Source: Sipunculus nudus (Eukaryota; Annelida; Sipuncula; Golfingiida; Sipunculidae). From it: a DNA stretch of 64,000 nt. The stretch is from positions 32,172,956 through 32,236,955 of the forward strand of contig CM049312.1 of NCBI GenBank assembly GCA_026874595.1. Direction: 5' to 3'. The notes beneath the pieces were generated by a model. The model searched no databases. It was given only the letters and a program-made list of their open reading frames with translations, and was not told the DNA's origin. Both the position numbers and the translations under genes were made by a program. Below, one piece after another: positions 10,917 to 24,509 of the stretch; position 1 is the stretch's first letter, and the number at the start of each line of letters is the position of its first letter.

Positions 10917-11784
10917 ATCAAAGCATGCTTTATCGAGCCTCAGTTGTGCCAATATTACTTGTTGTTCGCCAAGGCCGCTCCCCGCACGCATGTCATTTGA
11001 TGTCGTTTATTTCAGGATGTCATCTGACACTGAGTCAGGTTATCTGTGTGACACAGCTTGACGGCCTCGCTAAACCGCACGTGCGGTTGTTCGCGTTACT
11101 ATGATTAAGAAATTTAATGCTTAAGACGGCCATGAGTCGTGGCCAGGCAGGCGGGTCAGGATCCGATTATGTCTCCTGATCGATGTATAAAATATAGGCA
11201 TATATATCCTTTATCTACATGTCAAAAAGATCTCAAGGCTGTGAATGGTGTGAATAATTCCCAACTGTTTAAATATTTTTGTATACATGGATAGATAACT
11301 GATTATTCTATATACGTCAGGTAACAAACGTTCACAAATATTCCTATGGTTGTATAGATATTCCTATATTGTTCCAACTAATGAGAACGGAATTAACAGT
11401 TGAGTCCGATATAGTTCACCGTTTTGGGTGTGTTCCCCCTGAAGCTTTTCACCGGCCAAAGTCGGTCAGTTGGTCACTAAACGCTATCAGCAGATTGATT
11501 TGTGCCTTGGGAATGTCCTCGAACTACATTGATGTCGCATTCTTATGCCTTGTCGAACCTTGAATGCTTTGTTTTTCTCACCCATTATATCCAGGGCCGG
11601 TCACTTTCCAGCCAAGGATAAAGGATACAAGGAGAACAAGTGCCCCGCAAGTTGTTGCAAGGCGGGAGACGCAGGTCAAAGTAGAAGAAATTAAAGGAGC
11701 CCATTCACCTATCTGACCTCTATAAACTAAAGGTAATCCCTTGGAGCTTTTATAAAAATAGGCCAGAAAACGTGGATATCCCGT
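10914..11784. other. Unassigned DNA
   Basis: No gene was recognised. The part from about 11700 (CTTTTATAAAAATAGG...) may be upstream sequence of repeat family D, because a similar CTTTTATAAAAAAATAG precedes the copy at 18598. Confidence 0.4.
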
Positions 11785-12140
11785 CACACAGGCTGTTTTT
11801 TTTGTTTATATAAACGTGTTTATGATATGTTGGGGCCCACCAAAATAATCAAAACAAACTCATCAAGGGCATCTGGCAGCAAGTCAGATACACCAGAGCT
11901 TTGCAAATCGCGTTTTGTAACAAGTGACCTTTCTACCTCCGCATACATGCAACCTGCCAGCTTAGCTTACATGTTTTCCCGTTTGTCAGCAGTGCTATGT
12001 TTACAAACATGTTGTTTATAAACAAGTTCACACATCCTTCACGAAGGCCTTACTAGAACTTTTCAAAACAAGAATTACCCCTAGTGATTAACATATACAC
12101 AGAGGAAGCCAGAAATCATATCAATTCTTTTTTAAAAAGT
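11785..12140 (+). repeat. Dispersed repeat family D, copy 1
   Basis: This matches 18598-18960 on the same strand through several collinear blocks: CAGGCTGTT..., GAGCTTTGCAAATCGCGTTTTGT followed by GACCTTTCTACCT, and AATTACCCCTAGTGATTAACATATACACAGAGGAAGCCAGAAATC. Divergence is high. No terminal repeats or coding region were found, so the class is unknown. Confidence 0.55.
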
Positions 12141-13605
12141 CAGGTGATTGGACACCTTTGAAGTTACATAGGATGTCAACAGGTAAAAGTCAAATCATGT
12201 ATAAAGCTGTCGCCGAATATTATTAAAAGAAGCAAGCTGACTTGACAGCACAGTGGTCCTGCTTTTGTAAACACAGTCCGTTCGCTTACCTGAAAATTAC
12301 ACATAACACATATGCAGCACGGGGGAATACCGCTTGTAAGAAGTAATCTTCGAAACTCCTCTGTACCTGATTACCATTTGACGCAGTAATCTTGGCCCTT
12401 TGCCAGCCGCCTGGCGGCCTTATGCGGCAAAGGTGGCAATGGGTAAATTGAATGAATATTAATATGACCGCTGTGTATGCAGTGTGTCACAGCCCTACCG
12501 CATGTCACGTTTGTTATCATAGTCAGCCGAAACGTGCCATATCTCATTTTATTAACCATGAAGTATCCAGCGTTACGTCACGCTCAGGTACTTTCATGCC
12601 TGTTTAAAGCAAGCCAATCAGCGTGGTATTTCAGGCGGGGGAAATAGTTGGTAATAAAAGTTTTTTATGTATCTTAGACTAATGAACTGGGAAGCCCAGG
12701 GTTATTTTGTGGTCCCGTGTATAATAAACAGTATCAGTTATTTACAGCATGTGGCGCCGGAGCTTTAGGATATGAATGGTAGCGGTTAGGTTGGAAAAAC
12801 TGCGGTAATGATACAAAAGAACGGAAATATTGTTAAAAAGATTAAACGGAACTTGCAGAACATTAACCCCACGTGTAAAGATTGAGGACGGGTTTAAGGT
12901 CACCTAACCTCGAAAACATATTAGCTGTAACTCGAGGGCTAGGGGCTGACTCGTATCAGGCACGGCTAATATATAATTCATGTCAAAATATATTATACCT
13001 GGCGATAACTTTTGACCTACGTACTCTCGATATAAATGAGCAGACATGTTGTAACCATAATCGTCGATATATTATTTGTTTTTTGTCCACTCATATATAA
13101 ATATCACTATCCTGACTGTAGAATTTAAAAGTGACATAATTACCTTCCGTTATTGCTAATAAAAATTAATATTATCTTAACTACACATAAAAAATATTTG
13201 TCTACATGTATAAGATTCATGTATCAAAGAGCATATTGTTCATATCCAAAGATATCTAACGAATATCTAAAGGATATCCTTCAAAGGATATCAAAAGGTT
13301 TTCATATATATATATAGTGTCATAACTGCAAGCCATTAAAAAATTAGATTTAGGAGCTGAAATATTATACAACGGAGTGCTTCTAGAATTGATGGAAACA
13401 ACTGAAGTTTTGTACATTGCCCTATATGAGTTCATAAAGCAAATGATTTCTTTTTGATATCTTGGTGGTGTGTATTACGTCATCTTACTCAAAATCCTAG
13501 GAATGTAAATAAGTTAATGAAGTGCAGGATAACATGTCCTTGAAATAAAAACGTTAAAACATGATTGCGCACATGTTGTTAACACGGATGGCTTTACGAG
13601 TCTTT

Positions 13606-13607
<2 letters not shown>
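12141..13607. other. Unassigned AT-rich DNA
   Basis: No gene was recognised. A small imperfect hairpin (CCTTTGCC...GGCAAAGG) lies near 12397-12432. Repeated GATATC words occur at 13245-13290. Confidence 0.4.

Positions 13608-13658
<51 letters not shown>
13608..13658. repeat. (TA)n microsatellite
   Basis: About 25 pure TA units. Confidence 0.97.
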
Positions 13659-13661
<3 letters not shown>

Positions 13662-13859
13662 AGTATCGTACCATATCATGCCTTGAATTAACAGCCTCCA
13701 ACAACAGATAAAAACTTGTATATGGCAGGGAAGAGCATGACAGAAACTGGTGTAATGTTAAATGTCCTCCATAATACTGTTCTATAATTTTGCTGTACGA
13801 CTTAAGTTTTGATTGAATGTAATTCTTTTTTTAATAAAGCCATTAAAAAGCATATTACA

Positions 13860-13864
<5 letters not shown>

Positions 13865-13900
<36 letters not shown>

Positions 13901-13922
13901 AATATATGTGTGTGTGTGTGTG
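13865..13922. repeat. Compound (TA)n-(TG)n microsatellite
   Basis: Pure TA from 13865 to 13898, then CAAATA, then TG units to about 13922. Confidence 0.95.
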
Positions 13923-14099
13923 AGTGTACACGCTTACAAAGGCTTACTCGACATTCTTATCACCAACGTTTGGCACCTGCAAGGTAAGGCCAATGCCAGT
14001 ATGGATTTCCACATAACCCATATATATGTCAACTCTATATATGTACATTCATTTATATACATAACAACAAAGCGCAAAAGCGAAAGAAGGCTTATAAAC

Positions 14100-14470
14100 C
14101 GACTGGAATGACATGTCACATGAGGCGGCGGGTCAGCGAGTACACGCGATACAGAAACCAAGCTGGAACTGATTAAAGCTATACTTACCAAGCAGCCTGT
14201 GAAAGCGACCTACACGATAACAAAACGGCCACCACCGTACACCAAAAACGGAGCCCGCTAGCCCGGTCTGTTAACTCAAGTCGCGCTGCACATACGCGCC
14301 TGTAGTTTTGGTAATGGTTAAAGGGCAGATCTCTGTTTGGTGAGACCGGCGCGGTTTACTTTACGAGTTGCGCGATAACAAATAAGCGGGGTAGGGCTAG
14401 CTGTTTTCGCGCCCATTGTGATTCCGTGTGTCGCAGCTCAGATTAAAATCCATCTAAATGCCATGCCGGA
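14100..14470 (-). promoter_or_regulatory. CpG-richer island with a minus-strand splice donor; possible promoter plus first exon
   Basis: Base composition shifts sharply here, with many CpG words (GCGCGAC, ACCGGCGCGG, TTGCGCGATA) against an AT-rich, CpG-poor background. On the minus strand a near-consensus donor, CTTG|GTAAGTATAG, has its last exon base at 14189. The upstream exon-like part carries only short frames, for example one starting MGAKTASPTPLI that stops after 32 residues. A non-coding first exon with an upstream ORF is the simplest reading. No transcript evidence is available and no downstream coding exon was found. Confidence 0.35.
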
Positions 14471-15609
14471 TTTGGAGATAAGCGTTTCACGTTGTTAACA
14501 CTGAAGCGCATACGCTGATCCCTTGATGGAAATCACACGCGTAATGTATCGGTTCAAGCTGATCTTTGCCTAAGATATGTGTATAAACGTGTTATATAGC
14601 TTGTATAAACTTTTTTTTCTATGTTCCGCTACCAAAGCACTCATCCGATATATAATAAATTCTGGTTTTATTTTCCTCGTTGTTTCAATTGCTCCCGTCT
14701 CTCAGATCACAACCGCCACTTTCAATATGACCCGGCCTGGGTAACACCGTATTAACTATACCCAGTTTATTGCTTCCACAAGATCCGAAAGTGAAACCAA
14801 TCATGAAAGTATTTTTGTGGCAACAGCAACTACACTCTCACCAAGTACGACCCTTATCTTGATTTCAAAGCCTAGGAATCAAATAAAAAAATCAAAGTAC
14901 GTTTTGATGTAGCCGGAGGTAAAACTCCGGGGCTGAATATCACTGGTTACATCCCCATAACAAAATCTACTGTATAAGGCTGCGTTCTCCATTGGGTCCT
15001 AATATTCACTCTGATGTCAACTGTCGAGTTTTTTCGATTTCCATTTTTGAAGATATGAGAACCTAGCTCCAGTGCTGTCTCCGTTCGCCACGCTGTCCAG
15101 TATCCTGGAAACCGACGACGTCACATATAGATGCTGTTAACGAGAACGTAATATTGAAATACCACCTTGTCAAAAGATTTTTTTTCATCAGGCCAGAGGA
15201 CATGGTCCTGCCATTAGACATCTTTGAGAGACTCACTGTATTTTTATGTATCGTTCACATAAAACGGGTTACATGTCACTCAGGTTATAGTCAGAATAAT
15301 AGATATTAGAGTATTAAATAATTAAACACTGCTTGGTATTGGTTTTATCCAGAAAAAGATATACAGGGAAGCAGGAATCATATGTCACATGTGTAACCTG
15401 CATGATTTATTAACAAAGAGAATGACAATAACGTGACCTAATACTAGCCATCTAATAAAACTTTTGAAAGCCTATATATATGTGTTTCAAACTGTATAAT
15501 GTGAGTCAATACAAAGTCGTACAATGTTATTCCCCTAGGTACAACTCATTTAGCGTTTCCATTCGTAGACATCAAACCACAATGCAAAGAAACACTACTA
15601 TACATAAAG
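14471..15609. other. Unassigned DNA
   Basis: No gene or structured repeat was recognised. Confidence 0.45.
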
Positions 15610-15652
15610 AACACACACACACAAACACACACACACATATAATAATAATAAT
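15610..15652. repeat. (CA)n followed by (ATA)n
   Basis: CA-rich repeat to about 15637, then AATAATAATAAT, directly abutting the left end of the element at 15653. Confidence 0.9.
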
Positions 15653-16580
15653 TAAGGCTGGGTATCGGTTCGCCTCTTCCGGTACAATACGTATTGCGAT
15701 ACAGTTAATTCGATACCGATACGTATTGACGATACGTTTCATTTTTCTTTGTATATCATTTCTTAATAAAAGCTCTGTTTCTTGTTTTTATATATATTTT
15801 TTTTTTATTTTAACATACAACATATTTAGTATACTATGCACTTAAGCAGCTTAAGCTTGATATTAAATAAACAAACCAGTTGCTTTTAATTATAAAAATC
15901 TATCTAATCAAGACTAGCAAAATCTCGATCTTCTTTTAGCCCTTAGCACCCATCCCCCCCCCCCCCCGGGACAAACATGTTTTATTGCATTTGGTGGGGA
16001 AGATCATAGGCTGTTTTTATGTCATGTATAACACAGTTTTGTACAATTCTGTGAACATGAATCCCATTAGTCACTCTCCTGTTTGTACAGGATTTGTCCC
16101 CAGGCTTTAACCATTTATTTGACATCTGATGTGGAACCCGGGAGTTCCGAGTAACCTATGACCGGCTGTGTAAATAAAAAAAAATGGAGATTAAATGACA
16201 TATATATAGAAAGGATATATACGTGAATGTACCCAGTTCCTAGTAGCAATACGTGATGTGAATATCGATTTCATTAATAAAGATAAAAGTTATTATCATT
16301 CTCCTATTACCGCTTACATGCGCCTGCTTGTCATGGAAGTACTGACGTGCATATGCGTATATACATTTTTAACAAGTCTTAAAAGCCAAAGCAACAGATA
16401 TATAGGCTGCAGTGCATTTAGATTTATATATCGTCATGATTATATGTAAAGTTAGAGTTAGAATACTATTCATTAGCAAGCAATCGATACGACCAATACA
16501 GCATGCAACGCATTTCGGTTATCGTATCGACGTCGTGTATCGATTCGTATCGATATATCGATATATTGATACAGCCCTAA
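15653..16580. mobile_element. hAT-like non-autonomous element in a TAA-repeat context
   Basis: The left end reads TAAGGCTGGGTATCGG and the reverse-complemented right end TTAGGGCTGTATCAAT. Both continue into ATCGATAC-rich subterminal sequence (CGATACCGATACGTATTG and ATCGATTCGTATCGAT). AGGGCTG-type ends are typical of hAT elements. The expected 8-bp duplication cannot be judged because both flanks are AATAATAAT repeats. The interior has a poly-C run near 15954-15968 and no transposase-like frame. Confidence 0.55.
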
Positions 16581-16607
16581 TAATAATAATAATAATATTA
16601 ATAATAA
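16577..16607. repeat. (TAA)n repeat
   Basis: TAATAATAATAAT with one interruption, flanking the hAT-like element on its right. Confidence 0.9.
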
Positions 16608-16610
16608 ATG

Positions 16611-16725
16611 GTGTAGCCGTGTTAGTCTGCAGTAAGGCATAAGTAAGATAAAGAGTGACGCCTTTTGGACAGACTGTGTTAATAAACAAGTGAGTCTCAT
16701 AGGGGTCCCTCATTATCTTACCTAT
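16611..16725 (+). repeat. Fragment containing GTGTAGCCGTGTTAGTCTG
   Basis: The word GTGTAGCCGTGTTAGTCTG is followed at short distance by AAGATAAAGAGTGACGCCTTTTGGACAGACT-like sequence. From memory, repeats in many vertebrate and invertebrate genomes carry closely similar GTAGCCGTGTTAGTCTG...GTGACACCTTTT blocks. No reverse transcriptase or other coding part is visible, so this is only a short relic. Confidence 0.4.
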
Positions 16726-16743
16726 ATATAGTTCTTTATCATA

Positions 16744-16745
<2 letters not shown>

Positions 16746-16796
<51 letters not shown>
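16746..16796. repeat. (TA)n microsatellite
   Basis: About 25 pure TA units. Confidence 0.97.
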
Positions 16797-16801
<5 letters not shown>

Positions 16802-16870
16802 AACCTCGGCTATCGACCACTCATTTAAGCGCCCACCTCAAAATAACAGGCTTCAAGTGCAGTGGATAAC
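16797..16870 (+). mobile_element. Possible solo end of a pogo/Tc1-like element
   Basis: Directly after the (TA)n run comes TAGTGAAACCTCGGCTATCG then ACCACTC...AAGCGCCCACCTC. This resembles the left end and GACCACC subterminal repeats of the 30264-31150 element (CAGTGAACTCCCGC...ACGACCACC). No matching right end was found downstream. Confidence 0.35.
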
Positions 16871-18597
16871 GATGCAAATGTACGTCATAACTTATTTAAT
16901 AAGTTTAGGAAGAGAAGGCTCGGTGTATATATATTTATAGTCTTTGTAACTGCAACTGCATGTAGTTGATAGTAGAGTTGTAAGACACAAATTTCCGAAC
17001 AACTTTTATGATTTATATATACCTCAAACACATATAATAAAAATATATTTAAAAAAATATATAATATATGTCATGATTGAAAAAATATTTATAATTTTGG
17101 ATGCATATTATCATCATATATGTCTTAATTATTTTCCGGTTATTTTTTTATTTGTCAGTATAACCTCTTTCTTGCCCGATCTCCATGTACCAATGTGCCT
17201 ATGGATATTATAATTTCAGATCTATGGCAAAACATTGATAATCCTTTAACAAAGTTTTAAACTGTCTCACTCAGCCTCACTCTTAGCTGTATCTAAATAT
17301 AGTGTGATAATTAAGCCCCCCCCCCCCCCCCCCCCAACGGTAGGACGGGTAGACTTGTAGCGACTGATGAGTTTATTCCTTTATCCATATTTTGATAAGA
17401 CAAGTTGGAACTCCTACTTATGTCTCCCTAGTGCAAAACCATCGGATTCCATTGTTTTTCTTTTTTTCTCTTTTTCCTCTTTCTTTCTTTAGCCATTTAC
17501 TGTTTGCGCTGGATCCCAACAAATTTCAGAAGCTGGCATTATTAATATAATAGGTCACAAGATTAGGCCTAGATCAGAGATTTGCACCTGATATTTATTT
17601 TACCCTGACTAAAAACCAAAGGTCGTATGCTCCATAGCCGTTTCCCCATTATCGCTCAGTTGCTGGCGTCGGGGAAAGCTTCCTGTGATCGCTTGGCTAA
17701 TGCATGCATCTAGTTTTTATAATCGAATATGTATAATCGAATATAATTTATATGTATAATCGAACTGTGCGATTCAAAGTGGTAAAAAAATACATAAAAA
17801 TGTAGCTCCTGAGTAAAGAGTAATTAGATTACATTGTAATGACGGAACAACGAGAACGCAAAAAGGAAAATGTAAATAAAAATGCAATTACTGATACTAA
17901 ATTTACCGAGCATTGATGGCAGTGAACCATACAGTGCGGGCCGGGGAAATCAATATGGTAACTGAGATTATAATTAAAACGAAGGGAGGCCAATACTTGG
18001 GGAGGGTTGTCTTTGTTTAAACTACCACCAGCCACGACATGCGCATAGGTGTACCAACGGAACGTTTCCACGGTGTCCAAACCGAAACTGTTACCAAGAA
18101 GAAAATACATTCTCGTGAGAGGTTAGTGTAAAATAGGTCTGGCTTTTGCTTTCATTTTCACGTTTTATTTCCGTCATGTTTTTTTAAAGCTGGGATTCTT
18201 TGTTTTACATATTAAAAAATGCACCAATACTCTATATATAATTAAACAGCATACATGGAGCTCATGACGGAAATAAATGATTAATATTGATTAAAATACT
18301 GAATACAGTCTATAGTGTAAATCAAATGATAGCTGATGGTGTCATACTGTCAATAGAAAGGGGACTAAACTATGATTTACCTGGTTATTACCCAGTTTGA
18401 TTTACCATGGCAACAATTACTGATCATATTAATGCCATTCCGGATCACCTTGTATCCTGGTTCATATTCAGGTATTCGGAATCTTCTGAAATACAGATTT
18501 AAAAGGTCTCTTTCCGATAACTGACGTCTCTTCATCAAAGATCTGCCATTGACCCTTTTATAAAAAAATAGCAAGGAAAAGCTATCTAATTGCAAAC
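16871..18597. other. Unassigned AT-rich DNA
   Basis: No gene was recognised. It contains a run of 20 C at 17316-17335. A CTGATGAG word near 17365 has no hammerhead ribozyme context. Confidence 0.45.
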
Positions 18598-18960
18598 AAG
18601 CTGTTCGGTGTGTTTATATCCTCATGCTAATAACATATGCAGGCGGGAGGGGGGGGGGGGCGCTATAAACAATCGAAACCTTCAACAAGAACCTCCGACG
18701 GCAATACAGACAATCCCGAGTTTTGCAAAGGGCATTTTGTGACCTGACCTTTCAACCTAACCAAAAAAAATCACCTTAGGTTATACAAGTTACAAGCGTT
18801 TTCAGTTTGTAAGATTTGTTGTGTTTACTGACAGTTTGTAGATAAACCAGCTTCTACATGCGTCGGCGAAGCGTTGTGAGAACTTAACAAAAACAGAATA
18901 ACCCAGAGTTCATTAATATATACACAGAATAAGCCAGATATCACATAAATACTTTAGAAA
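18598..18960 (+). repeat. Dispersed repeat family D, copy 2
   Basis: This is collinear with 11785-12140: GAGTTTTGCAAAGGGCATTTTGTGACC...ACCTTTCAACCT, then AATAACCCAGAGTTCATTAATATATACACAG and AAGCCAGATATCAC. A G-rich run (18649-18660) interrupts the left part. Confidence 0.55.
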
Positions 18961-20367
18961 AGATAGGGAGAATGGCTGGCTTCAAATGTACATGCGATAA
19001 AGCCGATTCGGTTATATTCGAATTCTAATGTGATTGTTAACGGTTTACTAAAGTTGAGTCTTGAGATGCTGTGAACGAAAACGGGAACTTCCATTCTAAG
19101 TCTAGTATGAAAATCCGCACAAACACAAGATGCAATATGGTAAATTCTGTAGATGATTAATCGCACACATTGCCATGAAGTCCTGCTCTGTCTGGTTTCC
19201 CAGCCTTATGTAAGCCAACCTTTTAAATGTTTTTTGTCTGTTTAATATACAGCGTTCAATTGTTTGTAAATATAGCTAGGGCCCTTTCGGTGCTACCCAC
19301 GTACTGGCGTCAGAGTGCCTTTACATTATGCAAATAGGACCACACTGTAAGGCTCTAGGAGTATGCAATTATTTTCTTCGTTTTGACAACTCCTCATGGG
19401 CTATTAGTACGCTGTACACTTGACATACACCAGACCAATCGTTAGCTTTTTAGTATACTTTCTAACAACACCTACCATGTTCGAGAAATATCCCGTTTTA
19501 AGTCAGGATTTTGGTAATTCCTTAATGGCTGTTAATTTCTGCCTGTATGAATACAGGCATGGCTCGCACGGGTTACTGGATGGCTGCCAACTTGTACGCG
19601 ATACAGGAAATGAGTCGCCACCACAGAGACGCATTTTCAGTTTGGATGTGAGTTAACATCTAATCGTTTGTGTTAGGTGATCATTCGCAGCCTTATTTCA
19701 AGATAATCGGCTGTTTATAATGCAACAGGATGATGGACCATTTCAGTACATTTCCTCCGTATTGCTCGGATCACTATTGAAGTTAGGCTTAAAAGCCAAA
19801 TATGAATTATCATTGAAATATAGCCTGAACATTTATAAATTTAAATAGCACCCTAAAACACTGGTGGTCCTCATATCATTCCAGAGTACTCGTTGTTCTT
19901 TTTTTTTGGGTGATGTATTTTGTATTGTATTTAGTTTTGGAAAACCAGTGGAAATTTCCAGACTCCGCTGGAAGTGCATTTTATTTTTCCATAGCATATA
20001 TGTTTACTGATTAAGTGAAATACAAGGGAAACGACGCTTATAAGCGTTCATGTCAGCACAGGTTTGCCAAACATTGCCATTATCATTAGTTTTTTCCTGT
20101 CATAACTGCCATGACCCTATTAAATCTTGACAAATAATATTCTGATGTAGTAGGTCTTATTTATCGGATGAAGAAACACAAAAAATAAACGATATCAATA
20201 GATCCTAAATTAATATTAAGGCCAAATCAGGTGCATTCATAAGGTATAAATATTAAATCACTTTATAATTTATCGGAAATCAAGCATAATGTGCGACTTT
20301 GATGTCATATTTCACAAAGTATAGCGGGGGACTTTTGAAAAAGATAGGAAACAATAAACTCTTCTAT
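18961..20367. other. Unassigned DNA
   Basis: No gene or structured repeat was recognised. Confidence 0.45.
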
Positions 20368-20905
20368 CAAAAATATTAAGCTGAACACTTACATTTCAGC
20401 GCTGCATATGGCCTTTCGATAATTTTCCTGCCGTTTGTCTTGTAATTACTTAATTAAAACGTAGATTTTTTTATCAGACGTTACTCAATGTTTACGACAT
20501 GGTTGTGGTTGACATATGTTTACGACATGTTTACATATGTCAAATATCCAGCTGAACACCTTTAATTCAGTTCTACATATAGCCTTTCGATAAATTTCCT
20601 GCCGTTTGTCTTGTAATTCCTTATTTATTACGTAGATTTATATTTATCCGACGTTACTCAATGTTTACGACATGGTTGTGCATGTTGACATATGTTTATG
20701 ACATGTTTACATATGTCAAATATCCAGCTGAACACCTACAATTTAGTTCTACATATAGCCTTTCGATAAATTTCCTGCCGTTTGTCTTGTAAATCCTTAA
20801 TTATAAAGTAGATTTTTGAAGTAACATTGTGAATATTCGTCACCCCCCTTTTCTGGGACTTCATCAGACGTTACTAAATGTTTACGACATTGTTGTGGTT
20901 TGTTG
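20368..20905 (+). repeat. Tandem repeat: three units of about 175 bp
   Basis: Units start near 20368, 20539 and 20716. Each carries AGCTGAACAC, CTACATATAGCCTTTCGATAA, TTTCCTGCCGTTTGTCTTGTAA, a CAGACGTTACT word and TGTTTACGACAT. Within units, ACATATGTTTACGACATGTT is itself partly duplicated. The third unit carries an insertion of about 50 bp before its CAGACGTTACT. The copies are well preserved, so the array is fairly young. No coding content is seen. Confidence 0.9.
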
Positions 20906-23257
<2,352 letters not shown>

Positions 23258-23480
23258 GCGAGAATATATGCTTTGGCCGATTCTAGCAAAAGCGCCACAA
23301 ATAACCGGTTCATTTATGATTTAATATGCTATAAAACACGATATATTAAACCTTATTTTTTCAGTAATATATATGTAAAGCAAGAATATATGCTTTGGCC
23401 TATGAATCTGGAAACAGCGCCACATGTTACCACATTAATATGCCATAAAATACGATATATTAAACCTAAATGTATAATAC
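23258..23480 (+). repeat. Two-copy tandem duplication (122-bp period)
   Basis: AAGCRAGAATATATGCTTTGGCC occurs at about 23257 and 23379. Each is followed by AGCGCCACA..., a TTAATATGC(T/C)ATAAAA block and TACGATATATTAAACCT-like sequence. Confidence 0.85.
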
Positions 23481-23986
23481 AGATAATTCTTCTATCAGAC
23501 GAACGCCCAGGTATAGGCATTACACATATCAATTGTATTTGGTCCATCAGATATAAATTAGAAATGTTTACAAAAATACCTCTTTGATTAAAAGAGTGTC
23601 AAAGGGGCACAGTTTTTCTCGTGATTCCTTTTATTTTCAAACATAAACGTCCCCACGTGGTTGAATATTCTCAGCCACAATTAGGGAGTCATAAATTATC
23701 TCCTTAAAATTAATAGTAATTCTGTTGAGAACATGTGTTAGACATCGTCTATATCTCAGAGTAGGACAAGTGTAATATGGTTTTATGATATTTATGGAGT
23801 AATACCCATACTCGGTTGAAGCAGCATTTAAATCAAACATATAGATGTATTTAATGTGATAACCCATCAGTGTTACATAAAAAATATCTTGTGTGTGAAG
23901 TTATTTCCTGACTTGTCCTTTTCTATGGAAGAGAGACCAATGTACATGCAGAGATGGGGGATAGCTTTGGACAGGAATTGCATGTA
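23481..23986. other. Unassigned DNA
   Basis: No gene was recognised. Confidence 0.4.
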
Positions 23987-24509
23987 CGGTAGCGGATCCA
24001 GAGGGATTCTTGACCACAACCCTCTTTTTTGTCATTTTTATGTGGTCTGGACCCCCTATCCGGACCTTCGGATGACTTTAAAAGTACGTAAACAGTTATG
24101 TGTATTATATCAAGCTCTTAGTTCATTTTGGCTGATACAGAAAGTTTCCCTGCAAACTCATCCCAGCAAACAGACCAGAGTTCCGATTTTGCACACGCAC
24201 GACAACTCCGGACATTAAAGAAGAAGACACAGAGCTTACACCGGTTTGAAACTTGAAAAGTCTTGATTTATGATGTTTCGCGCTTCGGCCACCAGGTGGC
24301 GTGCGCTTTATGTTTAAGATTTGCGCCAGTGATCGAGCCCGAAACAAGCTTATTTCCTATCGTTTAAGCATACGGTTATAGAACGAAATATTGGCAGATA
24401 ACATGACATTTCAATTACAACACACTACATTACATGTAATTATCAAACCTGTTAGGTGCTATGCCCTTTTAAGAGTTTCTCCTTTAAAAATATCTTGCAT
24501 CCGCCCCTG
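23987..24509. mobile_element. Possible hAT-like element (CAGGGGCGGAT ends)
   Basis: The reverse-complemented right end reads CAGGGGCGGATGCAAGATAT and the left end reads CGGTAGCGGATCCAGAGGG. CAGGGGCGGAT is a frequent hAT terminus. The left end is eroded and I could not see a clean 8-bp duplication, so the boundaries are approximate. No transposase frame is visible inside. Confidence 0.35.

Noticed and set aside
12395-12435. GC-rich hairpin as a transcription terminator or structured RNA
   Set aside because: The stem is interrupted and the window is eukaryotic, so a Rho-independent terminator is not expected.
17357-17400. CTGATGAG word as a ribozyme core
   Set aside because: No GAAA box or pairing stem II follows at a suitable distance.
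24280-24305. CCACCAGGTGGCG as a CTCF site
   Set aside because: Only the core matches, and many GGTGGCG words in the window belong to repeats.
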